Assembly: GCF_900119695.1 (NCBI RefSeq)
Contig: NZ_LT632547.1
Span: 1,394,893 to 1,458,892 of the forward strand
DNA from: Actinomyces urinae
Lineage (GTDB): Bacteria; Actinomycetota; Actinomycetes; Actinomycetales; Actinomycetaceae
Direction: 5' to 3'
Length of the DNA stretch: 64,000 bases
Positions within the stretch are counted from its first letter, which is position 1, and every line of letters starts with the position of its first letter. A program made the translations under genes and the position numbers. Shown here in pieces: positions 39,398 to 49,389 of the stretch. Under the pieces are notes generated by a model that was not told the origin of the DNA, did not search any database, and saw only the letters and a program-made list of their open reading frames with translations.

Positions 39398-40789
39398 ATG
39401 CATTCTTTGTACTACAAGCCGACAAAGGCTTGGTTCGGCGACTGTATGCCGGTTTTCGCAAAAGGCAAATTCTATCTCTATCACCAAAGAGATACGCGTA
39501 ATCCGATTCCTTTGTTTGGAGAACCGTTTGGATGGTCGCTCGTAACTACTACCGATTTCGTTCATTTTGAAGACCACGGTGAGAGTTTGAAGCGTGGTGG
39601 CGATGATGACCAAGATCAGTATATTTTTGCAGGTAGCGTGTTTGAGGCTAACGGCTCCTTTTACGCTATGTACACCGGTTATAACCACAATTTTGTGCAG
39701 CAAAACAAGCCTTCGCAGGTGTTGATGATCGCAGAGAGCGATGACCTCATAACGTGGAATAAGACGGATGAGAAATTGGTTCCGCCCCAGCCGGGCTACG
39801 ATCCTGATAACTGGAGGGATCCGTTCGTGCTTTGGGACGAAGAGAATCAAAACTATCTGATGATACTCGGTGCACGAAAGGACGGAGAGAAGATCCTTTC
39901 CGGTTCTACTGTTGCCTTCAGATCTGAAGATTTGAAGCACTGGCAGTTCGAGGGAGATCTCTGGGCGCCTGACCTGTACACCATGCACGAAATGCCAGAT
40001 TTGTTCCGAATGGGCGATTACTGGTACCTGCTGACTACTGAATATAGCGATAAGAGCAAGACCATTTACCGGATGAGTAAGTCACTTGATGGGCCGTGGA
40101 CTGCACCAGTAGACGATGCATTCGATGGGCGCGCATATTACGCGGCTCGTTCGGCTAGCGATGGAGAGCATCGGTATCTCTTTGGTTGGGTTCCAACCAA
40201 GACTGGTGATGATGACGAGGCTAGATGGGATTGGGGTGGAACGCTCGTTGTTCATGAAGTGTTCCAGCGAGAGGACGGGTCACTCGGTGTAAAACCCCCT
40301 GCTACTGTTGAGAAAGCTTTTGCAACACCCCGTGCAACATCTAATCCTGAAATTGAGATGCGTTCTGATGATGGCGAAACGCATCAGACCCTCGTTAATA
40401 AATCAGGGAATTTAATCTACTTGGAAGGAAATCTTGTTGTTGAGAAGGGGACTCGTAGCGTCTCTATTCGCATCTACGAAGATCCGGTGACCGGGGAAAG
40501 TTATGAGTTCCTAATCCTGCCGGGGGAGCAGCGTTTACTGTTCGATAGGCGTCCAAACTTCCCTTGGTACCAGTATGACAACAAGGGGATGGAACGACCT
40601 CTGACGCTGGAGCCAGGAGTGTCCCACAAGTTCCAACTTATTGTGGATGAATCTGTTGCCACGTTCTACATCTCGGGGGTCGCGCTTAACGCGCGCATGA
40701 ATCGTCGCTTTGGTGACCGCTTGTCTGTCGGTGTAACAGACGGAGGCGCCGTTCTAAACAACCTTCGTTTCTCGCAGGAGTTGTCATGA
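39398..40789 (+). CDS. GH32-like beta-fructosidase family enzyme (first copy)
   Basis: The 463-residue protein starts at ATG 39398 behind GAAAGG. The five-bladed propeller carries WFGDCMP at the place of the WMNDPNG nucleophile motif, WRDPFV as the RDP motif and HEMPDLF as the acid/base Glu. A C-terminal beta-sandwich (about 320-463) follows with LPGEQRLLFDRRPN. The active-site set Asp-Asp-Glu is intact, but the first motif is unusual, so substrate may differ from simple sucrose or inulin. No signal peptide: it acts on the imported sugar in the cytoplasm. It overlaps the paralogue by 4 bp. Confidence 0.8.
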   Translation: MHSLYYKPTKAWFGDCMPVFAKGKFYLYHQRDTRNPIPLFGEPFGWSLVTTTDFVHFEDHGESLKRGGDDDQDQYIFAGSVFEANGSFYAMYTGYNHNFVQQNKPSQVLMIAESDDLITWNKTDEKLVPPQPGYDPDNWRDPFVLWDEENQNYLMILGARKDGEKILSGSTVAFRSEDLKHWQFEGDLWAPDLYTMHEMPDLFRMGDYWYLLTTEYSDKSKTIYRMSKSLDGPWTAPVDDAFDGRAYYAARSASDGEHRYLFGWVPTKTGDDDEARWDWGGTLVVHEVFQREDGSLGVKPPATVEKAFATPRATSNPEIEMRSDDGETHQTLVNKSGNLIYLEGNLVVEKGTRSVSIRIYEDPVTGESYEFLILPGEQRLLFDRRPNFPWYQYDNKGMERPLTLEPGVSHKFQLIVDESVATFYISGVALNARMNRRFGDRLSVGVTDGGAVLNNLRFSQELS

Positions 40790-42246
40790 CCCAATCCTCG
40801 CTATTTTACCGACCCAAAAATGGTTGGTTCGGTGATGTTATGCCCATAATCGACGGCGACACGTGTCATTTGTTTTACACGCATCTAAATGCAGACGACA
40901 CGGGCAGCCCCCTGTTCTCGAAGAAACTACAGTGGGGGCACCTATCTACAAAAGATTTTGTGACTTTCACCGAACATCCGATTGCTATTGAGGCAGGAGA
41001 AAGAGACGAACCGGATCTCCTGGCAGGGGCAGGGTCCGTCATCGGTCCCGTAGAAGGGCGCTACATAGCGTTTTACTGCGGCATTAATCCGCATGCTCCG
41101 GCGACAGGTAAGCCAGAACAAGTGGTTCTACGCGCGTTTTCGGAAGATCTAATGACCTTCGAAAAAGACACCGAATGGCAACTTCAAGCACCGGCAGGAT
41201 ATTACACTCATGCGTGGCGAGATCCTTTTGTTTTCAGGCAATCGGATGGTAGCTGGGAAATGCTCTTGTGTACGCAGCTGGATCAGGTCTCGGGGCGTCG
41301 CTCCGGTGTGATCGGTCGCATGCGGAGTGTGGATCTAGACAACTGGGAGCTCGAAGACCCGCTATGGCAGCCGGGGATAACTCTTGCGCCTGAATGCCCT
41401 GAAACGTTCGCTCTCGATTACGAAAACTACATTCTGTTTTCTACCTATTCTGATCGTTTCGCTGTTCGTTACCGGCGGCGTGATGCTGAGAAATGGACTA
41501 TCCCTGCCTGGGACACATTGGATTCGAATGATCTTTACGCCGCAACCAGCGTTAATTTTAACGGGGAAAGCATCCTCATTGGTTGGCTTGCTACGCGAGC
41601 AGGTGACCGTGATCGCGGTGAGCGTCAATGGGGTGGGGACCTCGTGGCACACAAATTGGTGGTACGTGAAGATGGCAGTCTTGGCACCGTACCTCTTGAA
41701 TCGCGAACCGGCGGTTACAACCCGCATCCACTCGACGTGCAGGTGCGTAAGGGAGAGTGGAGCGTAGACGCTAATTCAGTGTCCTCTGCCCCGGCTGCAG
41801 GCCTTAATTGGCTCAGCCTGGCAGAAGTAGATACTCGAAAGCAGAGTATTTGCGCTAACTTCACCGTCTCGTTGGACGCTGATTCCGAAGAGTCGGGTAT
41901 AGCGTTATTCGCAGATGAGGAGTTCAGCCGAGGATACCTGCTGAGGTTTGAGCCGCGACGGGGTAGGTTCGTGTTCGATCGACGCCCTCACAAGATTTCG
42001 GTTCCGTTCGATTATGATGCGGAACGCGGTTATGTAAGCCAGCCAGATTTCGAAATTGAGCGTCCATTGCGTGAGGGGCTTACACACGAGGTTTCCGTCA
42101 TTCTCGAAGGCACGTGTCTTTCCGTTTACGTGGATGATGTAGCTTTGACTACCCGTGCTTATGATTTGCGCGATGGTCTCATCGCCGCTTACGTAAGTAA
42201 CGGCAGTATTGGGATTCATAATGCCTCTGTCGGAGTGCGTGCCTAA
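40786..42246 (+). CDS. GH32-like beta-fructosidase family enzyme (second copy)
   Basis: The 486-residue paralogue of the preceding enzyme has WFGDVMP, WRDPFVF and PECPETF, here with the classical EC motif, plus a C-terminal beta-sandwich (FEPRRGRFVFDRRPH). Sequence similarity along the whole length suggests tandem duplication followed by divergence, perhaps for different linkages or chain lengths. No signal peptide. Confidence 0.8.
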   Translation: MTQSSLFYRPKNGWFGDVMPIIDGDTCHLFYTHLNADDTGSPLFSKKLQWGHLSTKDFVTFTEHPIAIEAGERDEPDLLAGAGSVIGPVEGRYIAFYCGINPHAPATGKPEQVVLRAFSEDLMTFEKDTEWQLQAPAGYYTHAWRDPFVFRQSDGSWEMLLCTQLDQVSGRRSGVIGRMRSVDLDNWELEDPLWQPGITLAPECPETFALDYENYILFSTYSDRFAVRYRRRDAEKWTIPAWDTLDSNDLYAATSVNFNGESILIGWLATRAGDRDRGERQWGGDLVAHKLVVREDGSLGTVPLESRTGGYNPHPLDVQVRKGEWSVDANSVSSAPAAGLNWLSLAEVDTRKQSICANFTVSLDADSEESGIALFADEEFSRGYLLRFEPRRGRFVFDRRPHKISVPFDYDAERGYVSQPDFEIERPLREGLTHEVSVILEGTCLSVYVDDVALTTRAYDLRDGLIAAYVSNGSIGIHNASVGVRA

Positions 42247-42645
42247 TGTCTTAACACTGCGGATCGCAACAAACCCAGGTTGAATTGAGATGGCTGATAG
42301 CTTACATATGTGCGCCTTAATTCTCACAGGAGCATTAATCTGCAGGCCTAAAATCATCTTGGGAAATAACTGCCTAGACTTCTCTAAATGGTGGCCGTTT
42401 TAGGTGGTATACGCCGTTTGACCGTGCGGGTTGGGCTCGGTATAGACCGAGTTCAGCCCGCGCTTGTTTATCTTGAAGCATTGACCTGCTTTCTACATGA
42501 TGGTCAGGTTGGGATGCGCGTATGCCTCTTAGCACAGCGTGGCACTCTGTCCACTTGCATGACCGGACTGTGACGGCATCGAATTCACTCCTCCCAAAAT
42601 CGCTATCTTGAAAAGCACCATCGTCGATTTATTGTTGAAGGAGGA
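42247..42645 (+). other. Intergenic region with hairpin 42426-42461
   Basis: There is no convincing gene. A two-part stem, GCGGGTTG/CAGCCCGC enclosing CTCGGT/ACCGAG, lies at 42426-42461. It is not followed by a T tract longer than GTTT, so it may be a terminator of the sugar operon or part of an untranslated RNA leader for the next gene. I found no riboswitch I could name. Confidence 0.45.
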
Positions 42646-43845
42646 ATGATGGCGATTCGTACCACCCACGTCGGCTCCCTGCCGCGTACTGATGAACTGC
42701 TCAACGCAAATTTGAGGAGAAAGGAGATGGGAGAGGCCATGTTCGCCCAGATCCTTCAATCTTCGGTAAATGATGTTGTTGCAAGGCAGCAAGAGATCGG
42801 CATTGACTGGGTTAATGACGGTGAGTACGGCCACGTAATGACTGAAAAACTCGATTTCGGTCCGTGGTGGTACTACTCGTTCTCGCGTTTTGCGGGACTT
42901 GAAATCACTGACAAAGAGTACCCGCTTGCACCACCCGCGTCCGGATCCAACATTCAGCTGGTGGAGTTCGAACAGCGCCGAGACTGGGTGAAGTATAAGG
43001 ACGTTTATTCCGATCCGGAGGCTGCGGTACTGCCAGGCGTGAAGCAGCTGTCGGAAGATGACCAAACTAAGCAGGGCTTCCCTGCGATTACCGGTCCGAT
43101 CGAGTACATCGGTCATGACGCTGTGAAGCAAGATATTGATGCGCTGGTCAGTGCTCTTGAGGCTAACGGAATTGATCGTAAAGACGGATTTATAGCTGCG
43201 GTTTCTCCTGGCTCGGCAGCCCGTCTGTCTAACGCCTACTACGACAATGATGAAGATGTCGTGCAGGCGTGGGCGCAAGCCCTTCGCGAAGAATACCGCG
43301 CCATTACGGATGCGGGCCTCACCGTGCAGATCGATGATCCGTCACTGGCGGAATCGTGGGATCAAATCAATCCTGCGCCTAGTTTTGATGACTACAGGCG
43401 TTATATCCAGGTGCGTGTTGATGCGATTAATACCGCGCTAGAAGGGATTGATCCTGATCTGGTGCGCCTACATCTTTGCTGGGGTTCTTGGCACGGGCCG
43501 CACACCACGGATATCCCATTGAAGGAAATCGTGGACAACGTTTTGACTGTAAACGCTAACTACATTTCGTTCGAGGGGGCCAATGCGCGCCACGAACATG
43601 AGTGGACGGTGTGGCGTGAAGTCGACCTGCCTTCGAACCTGGTTTTGGTTCCTGGCGTTGTCAGTCACTCTACAAACGTTGTGGAACACCCTGAGCTGGT
43701 AGCTCAACGCATTTCCAGATTTGTGGACATCGTTGGCCCAGATCGGGTGGTGGCATCCACGGACTGCGGCTTCGGGGGACGTATTCATCCCTCGATCGCG
43801 TGGGCGAAGTTGCAGTCATTGACTGAGGGTGCGCAACTAGTTTGA
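42646..43845 (+). CDS. MetE-like cobalamin-independent methionine synthase family protein
   Basis: The 399-residue protein starts at ATG 42646, or more likely 42649, which is better spaced from GGAGG. It has TTHVGSLPRT (zinc/substrate His) near the N-terminus, LTVQIDDP, VRLHLCWGSWHG and a C-terminal ASTDCGFGGRIH with the zinc Cys. This is the C-terminal-domain-only form of MetE, also seen in methyltransferases of coenzyme M-type substrates. Methyl donor and acceptor cannot be told from sequence. A strong hairpin terminator follows. Confidence 0.8.
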   Translation: MMAIRTTHVGSLPRTDELLNANLRRKEMGEAMFAQILQSSVNDVVARQQEIGIDWVNDGEYGHVMTEKLDFGPWWYYSFSRFAGLEITDKEYPLAPPASGSNIQLVEFEQRRDWVKYKDVYSDPEAAVLPGVKQLSEDDQTKQGFPAITGPIEYIGHDAVKQDIDALVSALEANGIDRKDGFIAAVSPGSAARLSNAYYDNDEDVVQAWAQALREEYRAITDAGLTVQIDDPSLAESWDQINPAPSFDDYRRYIQVRVDAINTALEGIDPDLVRLHLCWGSWHGPHTTDIPLKEIVDNVLTVNANYISFEGANARHEHEWTVWREVDLPSNLVLVPGVVSHSTNVVEHPELVAQRISRFVDIVGPDRVVASTDCGFGGRIHPSIAWAKLQSLTEGAQLV

Positions 43846-43858
43846 GTCCGCTTAGAAA

Positions 43859-43886
43859 CGAAGCCTCCGCGAAAGCGGAGGTTTCG
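43859..43886 (+). terminator. Hairpin terminator
   Basis: CGAAGCCTCCGC-GAAA-GCGGAGGTTTCG; stem of 12 with one wobble, loop GAAA, directly after the MetE-like gene. Confidence 0.85.
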
Positions 43887-43917
43887 TCATGTAACGGCGG
43901 ATTGTGAAGACAGAAAA

Positions 43918-44009
43918 TGAAAATGTCGGCTAGGAATGCTTGAAAGTGTCGGATAGAATAGCGTGAAAGTGTCGGCTAGAAGCCCTTGAAAATGACGGAT
44001 AGGTGTTTT
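43918..44009 (+). repeat. Four 23-bp tandem repeats upstream of AAA ATPase
   Basis: Units TGAAARTGTCGGMTAGRA plus 5 variable bases begin at 43918, 43941, 43964 and 43987, exactly 23 bp apart. The last ends 3 bp before the ATG at 44013. The spacing and the position suggest a regulatory array or an untranslated leader element. Confidence 0.8.
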
Positions 44010-44012
44010 GGT

Positions 44013-45230
44013 ATGGCTAATTACATTCCTAGAGTGGCTGATAAATACCTCGTGGAGGCACTTCAGCGTGCAGGTGCGGTACTCGTTGAGGGGCCCAAAG
44101 GTTGCGGGAAAACCGAAACCTCCCGTCAAGCTTCCAAGAGCGAAGTTCAAGTTGATACCGATCCGAACGTGGCGATAGCAGTCGGTTTAGACCCGGCTCT
44201 TGTACTTGAAGGAGCTGTGCCTCGCCTCGTCGATGAATGGCAGATACATCCGGTGCTTTGGGATGTGGCTCGTCGGATAGTGGATCAACGTCGCGCCAAA
44301 GGGCAGTTTATACTCACCGGTTCAACGGCGCCGAGTGAGTCGGTGGCTAGGCACTCTGGCGCGGGCAGGTTTGCACGGTTAACGATGCGCACTATGACCA
44401 TGTTCGAGTCTGGAGAGGCCTTTGGAGGTGTGTCGATATCTGCGCTAGCGAAAGGTGAATCTTTTACTAACGCCGGAGAAGACTGGACAGTTCATGACCT
44501 GTTTGAACGTATCTGCCGGGGAGGATGGCCGGGCAATCTTGACCTCAATATCAAACAGGCACAAGAGAACAACAAAGATTACCTGCGCACTATCGCCGAG
44601 GTAGACATAAATACCCCCGATGGTGTGCGTCGGGACCCTGTGCGGGTAATGGCCGTGCTCCGTTCTTTGGCTAGGGGAGTGGGAACAGAAATGAGCGTCG
44701 CCACAATTGCAGGCGATGCGGAAGTGACGCGGGAAACTGTGTCCGATTATCTGGATTCTCTTGCGCGAATTTTTGTTAGTGAAGATCAACCTGCCTGGAC
44801 GCAAAAGTTGCGTTCGCGCGTGCCTCTTCGACAAGCTCCTAAACGTCACCTGACGGACCCGGCGTTGGCAATGGCCGCACTCGGCAAAGGACCCGAAGCT
44901 CTGCTGGGCGATCTCAATTACGCTGGTCAGCTTTTTGAATCGTTTGTTGTCCATGAACTGCGAGCTTTGACGCGAAGCTCCGTCTATCATGCTCGACTTC
45001 AGAACCAACAGGAGGTTGACGCTCTCGTTGAAGTAGACGGAACCGTCCTAGTGATTGAAGTGAAACTCGGGCACAATTCAGCAGTCGTAGACCAGGCAGC
45101 TGAAAACCTATTGCGGTTCAGTGAGCTTATAGATTTGCCCGCGGTTCCCCTCGTAATCACGGGTAGCGGATTGTCATATCGGCGAGAAGACGGAGTCAAC
45201 GTAGCGTCAGTGGCTGCCCTTGAGCCTTAA
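44013..45230 (+). CDS. AAA ATPase with DUF4143 domain
   Basis: The 405-residue protein has MANYIPRVADKYL, Walker A VEGPKGCGKTETS (about 24-36) and Walker B-like VDEWQIHP. A C-terminal DUF4143 domain (about 190-405) has a nuclease-like pattern DALVEVDGTVLVIEVKLG (Asp, Glu, Lys as in the PD-(D/E)xK fold). The start at 44013 is after the 23-bp repeats; a frame starting in the last repeat is not supported. Such proteins are common in Actinobacteria and poorly understood, with proposed links to toxin-like or DNA-processing functions. Confidence 0.85.
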   Translation: MANYIPRVADKYLVEALQRAGAVLVEGPKGCGKTETSRQASKSEVQVDTDPNVAIAVGLDPALVLEGAVPRLVDEWQIHPVLWDVARRIVDQRRAKGQFILTGSTAPSESVARHSGAGRFARLTMRTMTMFESGEAFGGVSISALAKGESFTNAGEDWTVHDLFERICRGGWPGNLDLNIKQAQENNKDYLRTIAEVDINTPDGVRRDPVRVMAVLRSLARGVGTEMSVATIAGDAEVTRETVSDYLDSLARIFVSEDQPAWTQKLRSRVPLRQAPKRHLTDPALAMAALGKGPEALLGDLNYAGQLFESFVVHELRALTRSSVYHARLQNQQEVDALVEVDGTVLVIEVKLGHNSAVVDQAAENLLRFSELIDLPAVPLVITGSGLSYRREDGVNVASVAALEP

Positions 45231-45402
45231 CTGTTGGTGAGGCGCTTTCTCGTGTAAGGGCAAAACCTAACAAGGAACTTGATGCAACCACGCCGGAATC
45301 CGCGTGTATTACGGGCTTCGCAAACTACCGACAGAAAATTTGCGCTGCGCTTTCGTAATATAAAAGCAAAGAACAAGCTGCGTAGTCTTCTGGAAGTGTT
45401 TG

Positions 45403-48400
45403 ATGGACGAGCCTTTCGACCTGCCTCCCGGTCTATACGAAACGATCATTGACGCCGGTCTTGAAGTGGCTCTGCAAAAGTACGGCCAGCGCGTCGTAAG
45501 TGAAGCCATTGACAACGCGGACTTCCCCTACGTCATCTCCAAATACGTAGCGGAGCGCTTCGAAAACTCCCTCCTGAAAACCAAAGGGCAACACGAGAGA
45601 TTCCTTCTAACAGACCGCGTCCTGGAAGTCATCAACGGACAGAACGACGGCAACAGAACAGACAAGCCGATTGCCTTGAAGGACGGCAGAGCGCAGCTAC
45701 TTACCGAAATCAAAGCTTTCGACAATTCGGACAAAACGGTTAGGCCCGATACTCCGCTTACTGACGCGGCGCTACTGACCAACGCCGAGTATGACCCCTC
45801 TATTCAAACGGAGCTTAAGAAGGAGTTTCGTTCCGCGGACCGTGTGGACGCCCTCATCGCATTCATTAAATGGACGGGGATCCGCACTATTGCTGAAGAA
45901 CTCGCTGATCTCAAAGTTCGTGGGGTTCCTATTCGCATCATTACAACCACGTACATGGGGGCTACAGATCGCAGAGCTCTTGACCGCCTCGTTCGCGATT
46001 ACGGTGCCCAAATCAAGATCAACTACAACACCAAATCCACGCGCCTGCATGCGAAAGCCTGGCTGATTCACCGCAACACCGGCTACCACACCGCATTCGT
46101 AGGCTCCTCCAACCTGTCGGCTGCCGCTATGCAGGACGGCCTGGAATGGAACGTGCGTCTGGCAAAAAATAACACTCCCGCAGTATTTGAAAAGTTCGAA
46201 ACTACCTTCGACTCATACTGGGCCTCGCCCTCGTTTGAAATTTACGATCCAGATCGCGACGCGGCAAAACTTGACCGGGCGCTCCAAGATGGGCGTGGTT
46301 TCGACACGAAACGCGACACGGAGCTCGACTTCACCGCACTGGATATACGGCCCTATCCCTACCAGCAGATCATGCTGGACGACCTCGAGTATGAACGAGC
46401 GATGGGACGCCACCAAAACCTTGTTGTGGCTGCCACGGGCACAGGGAAAACCGTTGTGGCGGCGCTCGATTACAAGGCGCTACGTGAACGCATGGCCAGC
46501 GAGTTGGGACGGCTCCCTCGCACTTTGTTCGTTGCCCACCGCAACGAGATTTTGAACCAATCCATGAGGACCTTCCGTGATGTAGTGAAGTCGCGGCAGA
46601 TCATCTGGTCCACCTCCGACGGCTACAGCCTGGCGCGGCTCAACGACGCGGCACTGGTCGGCTACGACAACATTGCTTTCGCCTCTATCCAGTCGCTACG
46701 CGCGGATGTGCTAAACGAAATTCCGCGAGATTTCTTTGACATCATCATTATCGACGAATTCCACCATGCTCAAGCCGCCAGTTATCGGTGCCTGATGCGC
46801 CACTTCAATGCACGCGAATTGGTGGGCCTAACCGCAACCCCCGAGCGCGGCGACGGCGTGAACGTTGCCCTCGAATTCTTCAACGGGTGCGTGGCAAGCG
46901 AACTGAGGTTATGGGACGCACTAGAAGAAGGCCTGCTGTGTCCCTTCCACTACTTCATTCAATATGACGACACGGACTTATCCGGTGTGAAAATGGTGCG
47001 CGGTGACTACGTAACCAGCGAGTTGTCGAATGTCTTGACCGGCAATCACGCGCGTGTGCGCCAGATCGTGCAGGCCATGCGCGACAAGATCTTGAACGTA
47101 GAGTCCATGCGTGCACTTTGCTTTTGCGTGGACATTGATCATGCGAGATTTATGGCGGAGTCGTTTAGGAAGTTTGGTCTTAGAGCCGAGTATGTCACCT
47201 CCACTGAATCCTCTATGGAGCGTGACAAGGCGCTTGGAGCCCTCGCTAGCGGCCACATTCAGATCATTTGCTCAGTAGATATTTTCAACGAGGGCGTGGA
47301 TGTACCGAGTGTGGATACGGTGTTGATGCTACGGCCAACCCAGTCGCCCACGGTGTTCTTGCAGCAGCTGGGCCGTGGCTTGCGACTGTCGAAAAACAAG
47401 ACGGTGCTGACTGTTTTGGATTTTGTGGGTAATCAAAACGAGGCCTTCCGCTTCGATCTCAAGCTACAGGCGCTAACGGGTACATCACGCAAAAAACTCG
47501 TGGCAGCTGTGGAGAAGGGCTTTAGCCATCTGCCTGCCGGATCGCAGATTTTCCTCGAAGAAAAGTCGCAGGAGGTAATCCTCAAATCGATAAAGAACAA
47601 TCTGAACGTATCTACGCAGAAACTACCGGCCGAAATCAGAAGCGGCGCCCTTGCCGCGCGGGTTGACGTGCAGGACTACCAACTCACGGATTATTTGAAA
47701 GATTCCCACCGCGACATTGCAGATATTTACAGTCGAAAAGACTTCAGAAAGCGCCCCATTTCGTGGAAGCGTTTACTGCACATGGCGGCCACGGGCAACG
47801 ATCTTGCAGCGGATGCTTACGACGATGTTCGCCGCAGGCTTCGCGCTTTTGCACACGTGTCTGACCCGGAGCGGATCGAAACCTATCTCAAGATTCTTTC
47901 CACGCCACACTACCGTTACGAGGCGATGTCGGCGCGTGAAAAGTTTTACGCGCACATGCTCATGTACTCGTTTTGGCCCAGCGGTAAACGTGACGAGAAA
48001 AAGATCGCGTCCATCGACTACGCCTTGCAAATTTTGAGATCCACGCCGAACCTCGTTGATGAACTGAGGCAAATGTTCGTAGCTGTTAGCGATCGTACGA
48101 AGAAGCTATACCAGCAGCCCGCTGGCGAAATGGGGCTGTGGACGCCGCTTAAAGTGGGCGCGGCGTACACGCGCGAAGAACTGCTGGCTGGCATCGGCGT
48201 CGGATACGAGTTTCAAGGCCAGGCGCCCGGCGGCGTGCGTGAGGGGGTTAAGTACTGCGAGTACACCAACACGGAAGCCTTGCTGGTGACACTTGTAAAG
48301 TCGGAGGCTGACTATTCACCTAACACTCTGTACCGCGATTTCGCGCTTACGCCCACGCTATTTCACTGGGAATCGCAGTCTAACGCGGGGCCGCACACCA

Positions 48401-48615
48401 AGGCGGGCATGCGGTACCTGGAGGGGGAATCCAACATTGCCCTCTTCATCAGAGAGCATAAGAAAGACGCTTTGGGGGAGGGCGCGGCGTACACGTTTGC
48501 TGGTCCCGCACATTTGGTTGAAGCCAAGGGCTCGCGCCCGATGCGGATCAAGTGGGAGCTTGACCACCCGCTACCTCCAGACCTTTACATGTCCGCCCGG
48601 GCGGTAGCCTCCTAA
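45403..48615 (+). CDS. PLD-nuclease/DEAD-box helicase/DUF3427 protein
   Basis: A 1070-residue multidomain protein starting at ATG 45403. It has an N-terminal phospholipase D-like nuclease (THLHAKAWLI-type box: RLHAKAWLIHRN near residue 215, then GSSNLSAAAM), a superfamily 2 helicase (Walker A AATGTGKTV near 346, DEFHHA near 451, LGLTATPERGDG-like motif III, QQLGRGLRLSKNK motif VI) and a C-terminal DUF3427 region (about 700-1070). Similar fusions occur in phage-defence neighbourhoods. An adjacent defence partner is not obvious, though the AAA/DUF4143 gene lies just upstream. Confidence 0.85.
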   Translation: MDEPFDLPPGLYETIIDAGLEVALQKYGQRVVSEAIDNADFPYVISKYVAERFENSLLKTKGQHERFLLTDRVLEVINGQNDGNRTDKPIALKDGRAQLLTEIKAFDNSDKTVRPDTPLTDAALLTNAEYDPSIQTELKKEFRSADRVDALIAFIKWTGIRTIAEELADLKVRGVPIRIITTTYMGATDRRALDRLVRDYGAQIKINYNTKSTRLHAKAWLIHRNTGYHTAFVGSSNLSAAAMQDGLEWNVRLAKNNTPAVFEKFETTFDSYWASPSFEIYDPDRDAAKLDRALQDGRGFDTKRDTELDFTALDIRPYPYQQIMLDDLEYERAMGRHQNLVVAATGTGKTVVAALDYKALRERMASELGRLPRTLFVAHRNEILNQSMRTFRDVVKSRQIIWSTSDGYSLARLNDAALVGYDNIAFASIQSLRADVLNEIPRDFFDIIIIDEFHHAQAASYRCLMRHFNARELVGLTATPERGDGVNVALEFFNGCVASELRLWDALEEGLLCPFHYFIQYDDTDLSGVKMVRGDYVTSELSNVLTGNHARVRQIVQAMRDKILNVESMRALCFCVDIDHARFMAESFRKFGLRAEYVTSTESSMERDKALGALASGHIQIICSVDIFNEGVDVPSVDTVLMLRPTQSPTVFLQQLGRGLRLSKNKTVLTVLDFVGNQNEAFRFDLKLQALTGTSRKKLVAAVEKGFSHLPAGSQIFLEEKSQEVILKSIKNNLNVSTQKLPAEIRSGALAARVDVQDYQLTDYLKDSHRDIADIYSRKDFRKRPISWKRLLHMAATGNDLAADAYDDVRRRLRAFAHVSDPERIETYLKILSTPHYRYEAMSAREKFYAHMLMYSFWPSGKRDEKKIASIDYALQILRSTPNLVDELRQMFVAVSDRTKKLYQQPAGEMGLWTPLKVGAAYTREELLAGIGVGYEFQGQAPGGVREGVKYCEYTNTEALLVTLVKSEADYSPNTLYRDFALTPTLFHWESQSNAGPHTKAGMRYLEGESNIALFIREHKKDALGEGAAYTFAGPAHLVEAKGSRPMRIKWELDHPLPPDLYMSARAVAS

Positions 48616-48690
48616 CTTGGCGCTTCAAACCGGGTAGGCTATCCAAACCCGCATGTAATCTTGAAGGCGCACGTGATGGGAGGGGGCGGC

Positions 48691-49389
48691 GTGAGCAGCA
48701 GGTTTGAGACCCAGCAGAGACTCATTGATGCAACGCGCGAGATCATAATCCTCGAGGGAGTAGAGGGCTTCACTCTGGATAACGTGTGCCGTCGCGCGGG
48801 TTTTACCAGGGGCGCGTTCTACTCAAACTTTTCTACCAAGGAATCACTGCTCGCGGCGCTCGCGGAGGACGAGTATGCGGATCTGATTGAGCGCCTTGAC
48901 CTGCAGGTTGAAAAATGGCGTAGCGGCGACACGGCGAAGCCAGCACGGATCGACTCCCTGTTGTTTGACGCGATGGACGCGATTGGGGTTAACCGCACTC
49001 TTTACGCCCTCCACACTGAAATGCAGGCCCGTTCGGTGCGAGACCAGGAATGGGGCGCACGTCTGGCCGGCCTCAATGAGGAGTTTTTAACCGCTTTGGG
49101 GGGAGTCCTTGAAACGATCCTTAAGGCCGCAAGGCGTAAACCCGAAGCGCCGATGCGCGTGATCACTCACGCGGTGATCGGGATTGTCATGAGGGCAGCG
49201 GCCGTTGACGCCCTAGTGGAGAGCTATAAGGAACACCGGAGTGAGGCTCGAAGCCGCGTGGTTGGTCCGGCCTCGCCTGCGCGGATCGAACGCACGGTGC
49301 CACAACATCTTCCCATTGCGCAGTCGCCAGCTAAGCCGATTGTTGAAACGATCATTCCGCTTCTGTACGCGATGTCGAAACCTCTTTGA
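48691..49389 (+). CDS. TetR-family transcriptional regulator
   Basis: The 232-residue protein starts at GTG 48691 behind GGAGGGGGC; a TTG at 48661 is possible but lacks a ribosome site. The N-terminal helix-turn-helix (RLIDATREIIILEGVEGFTL, RAGFTRGAFYSNFSTKESLL) is typical of TetR. The C-terminal ligand domain is not diagnostic. The target is unknown; the two neighbours are not obvious transport genes. Confidence 0.85.
   Translation: MSSRFETQQRLIDATREIIILEGVEGFTLDNVCRRAGFTRGAFYSNFSTKESLLAALAEDEYADLIERLDLQVEKWRSGDTAKPARIDSLLFDAMDAIGVNRTLYALHTEMQARSVRDQEWGARLAGLNEEFLTALGGVLETILKAARRKPEAPMRVITHAVIGIVMRAAAVDALVESYKEHRSEARSRVVGPASPARIERTVPQHLPIAQSPAKPIVETIIPLLYAMSKPL

Noticed and set aside
42388-42573. 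Short open frame between the GH32 and MetE-like genes
   Set aside because: It reads through the hairpin at 42426-42461 and lacks a ribosome site and similarity.
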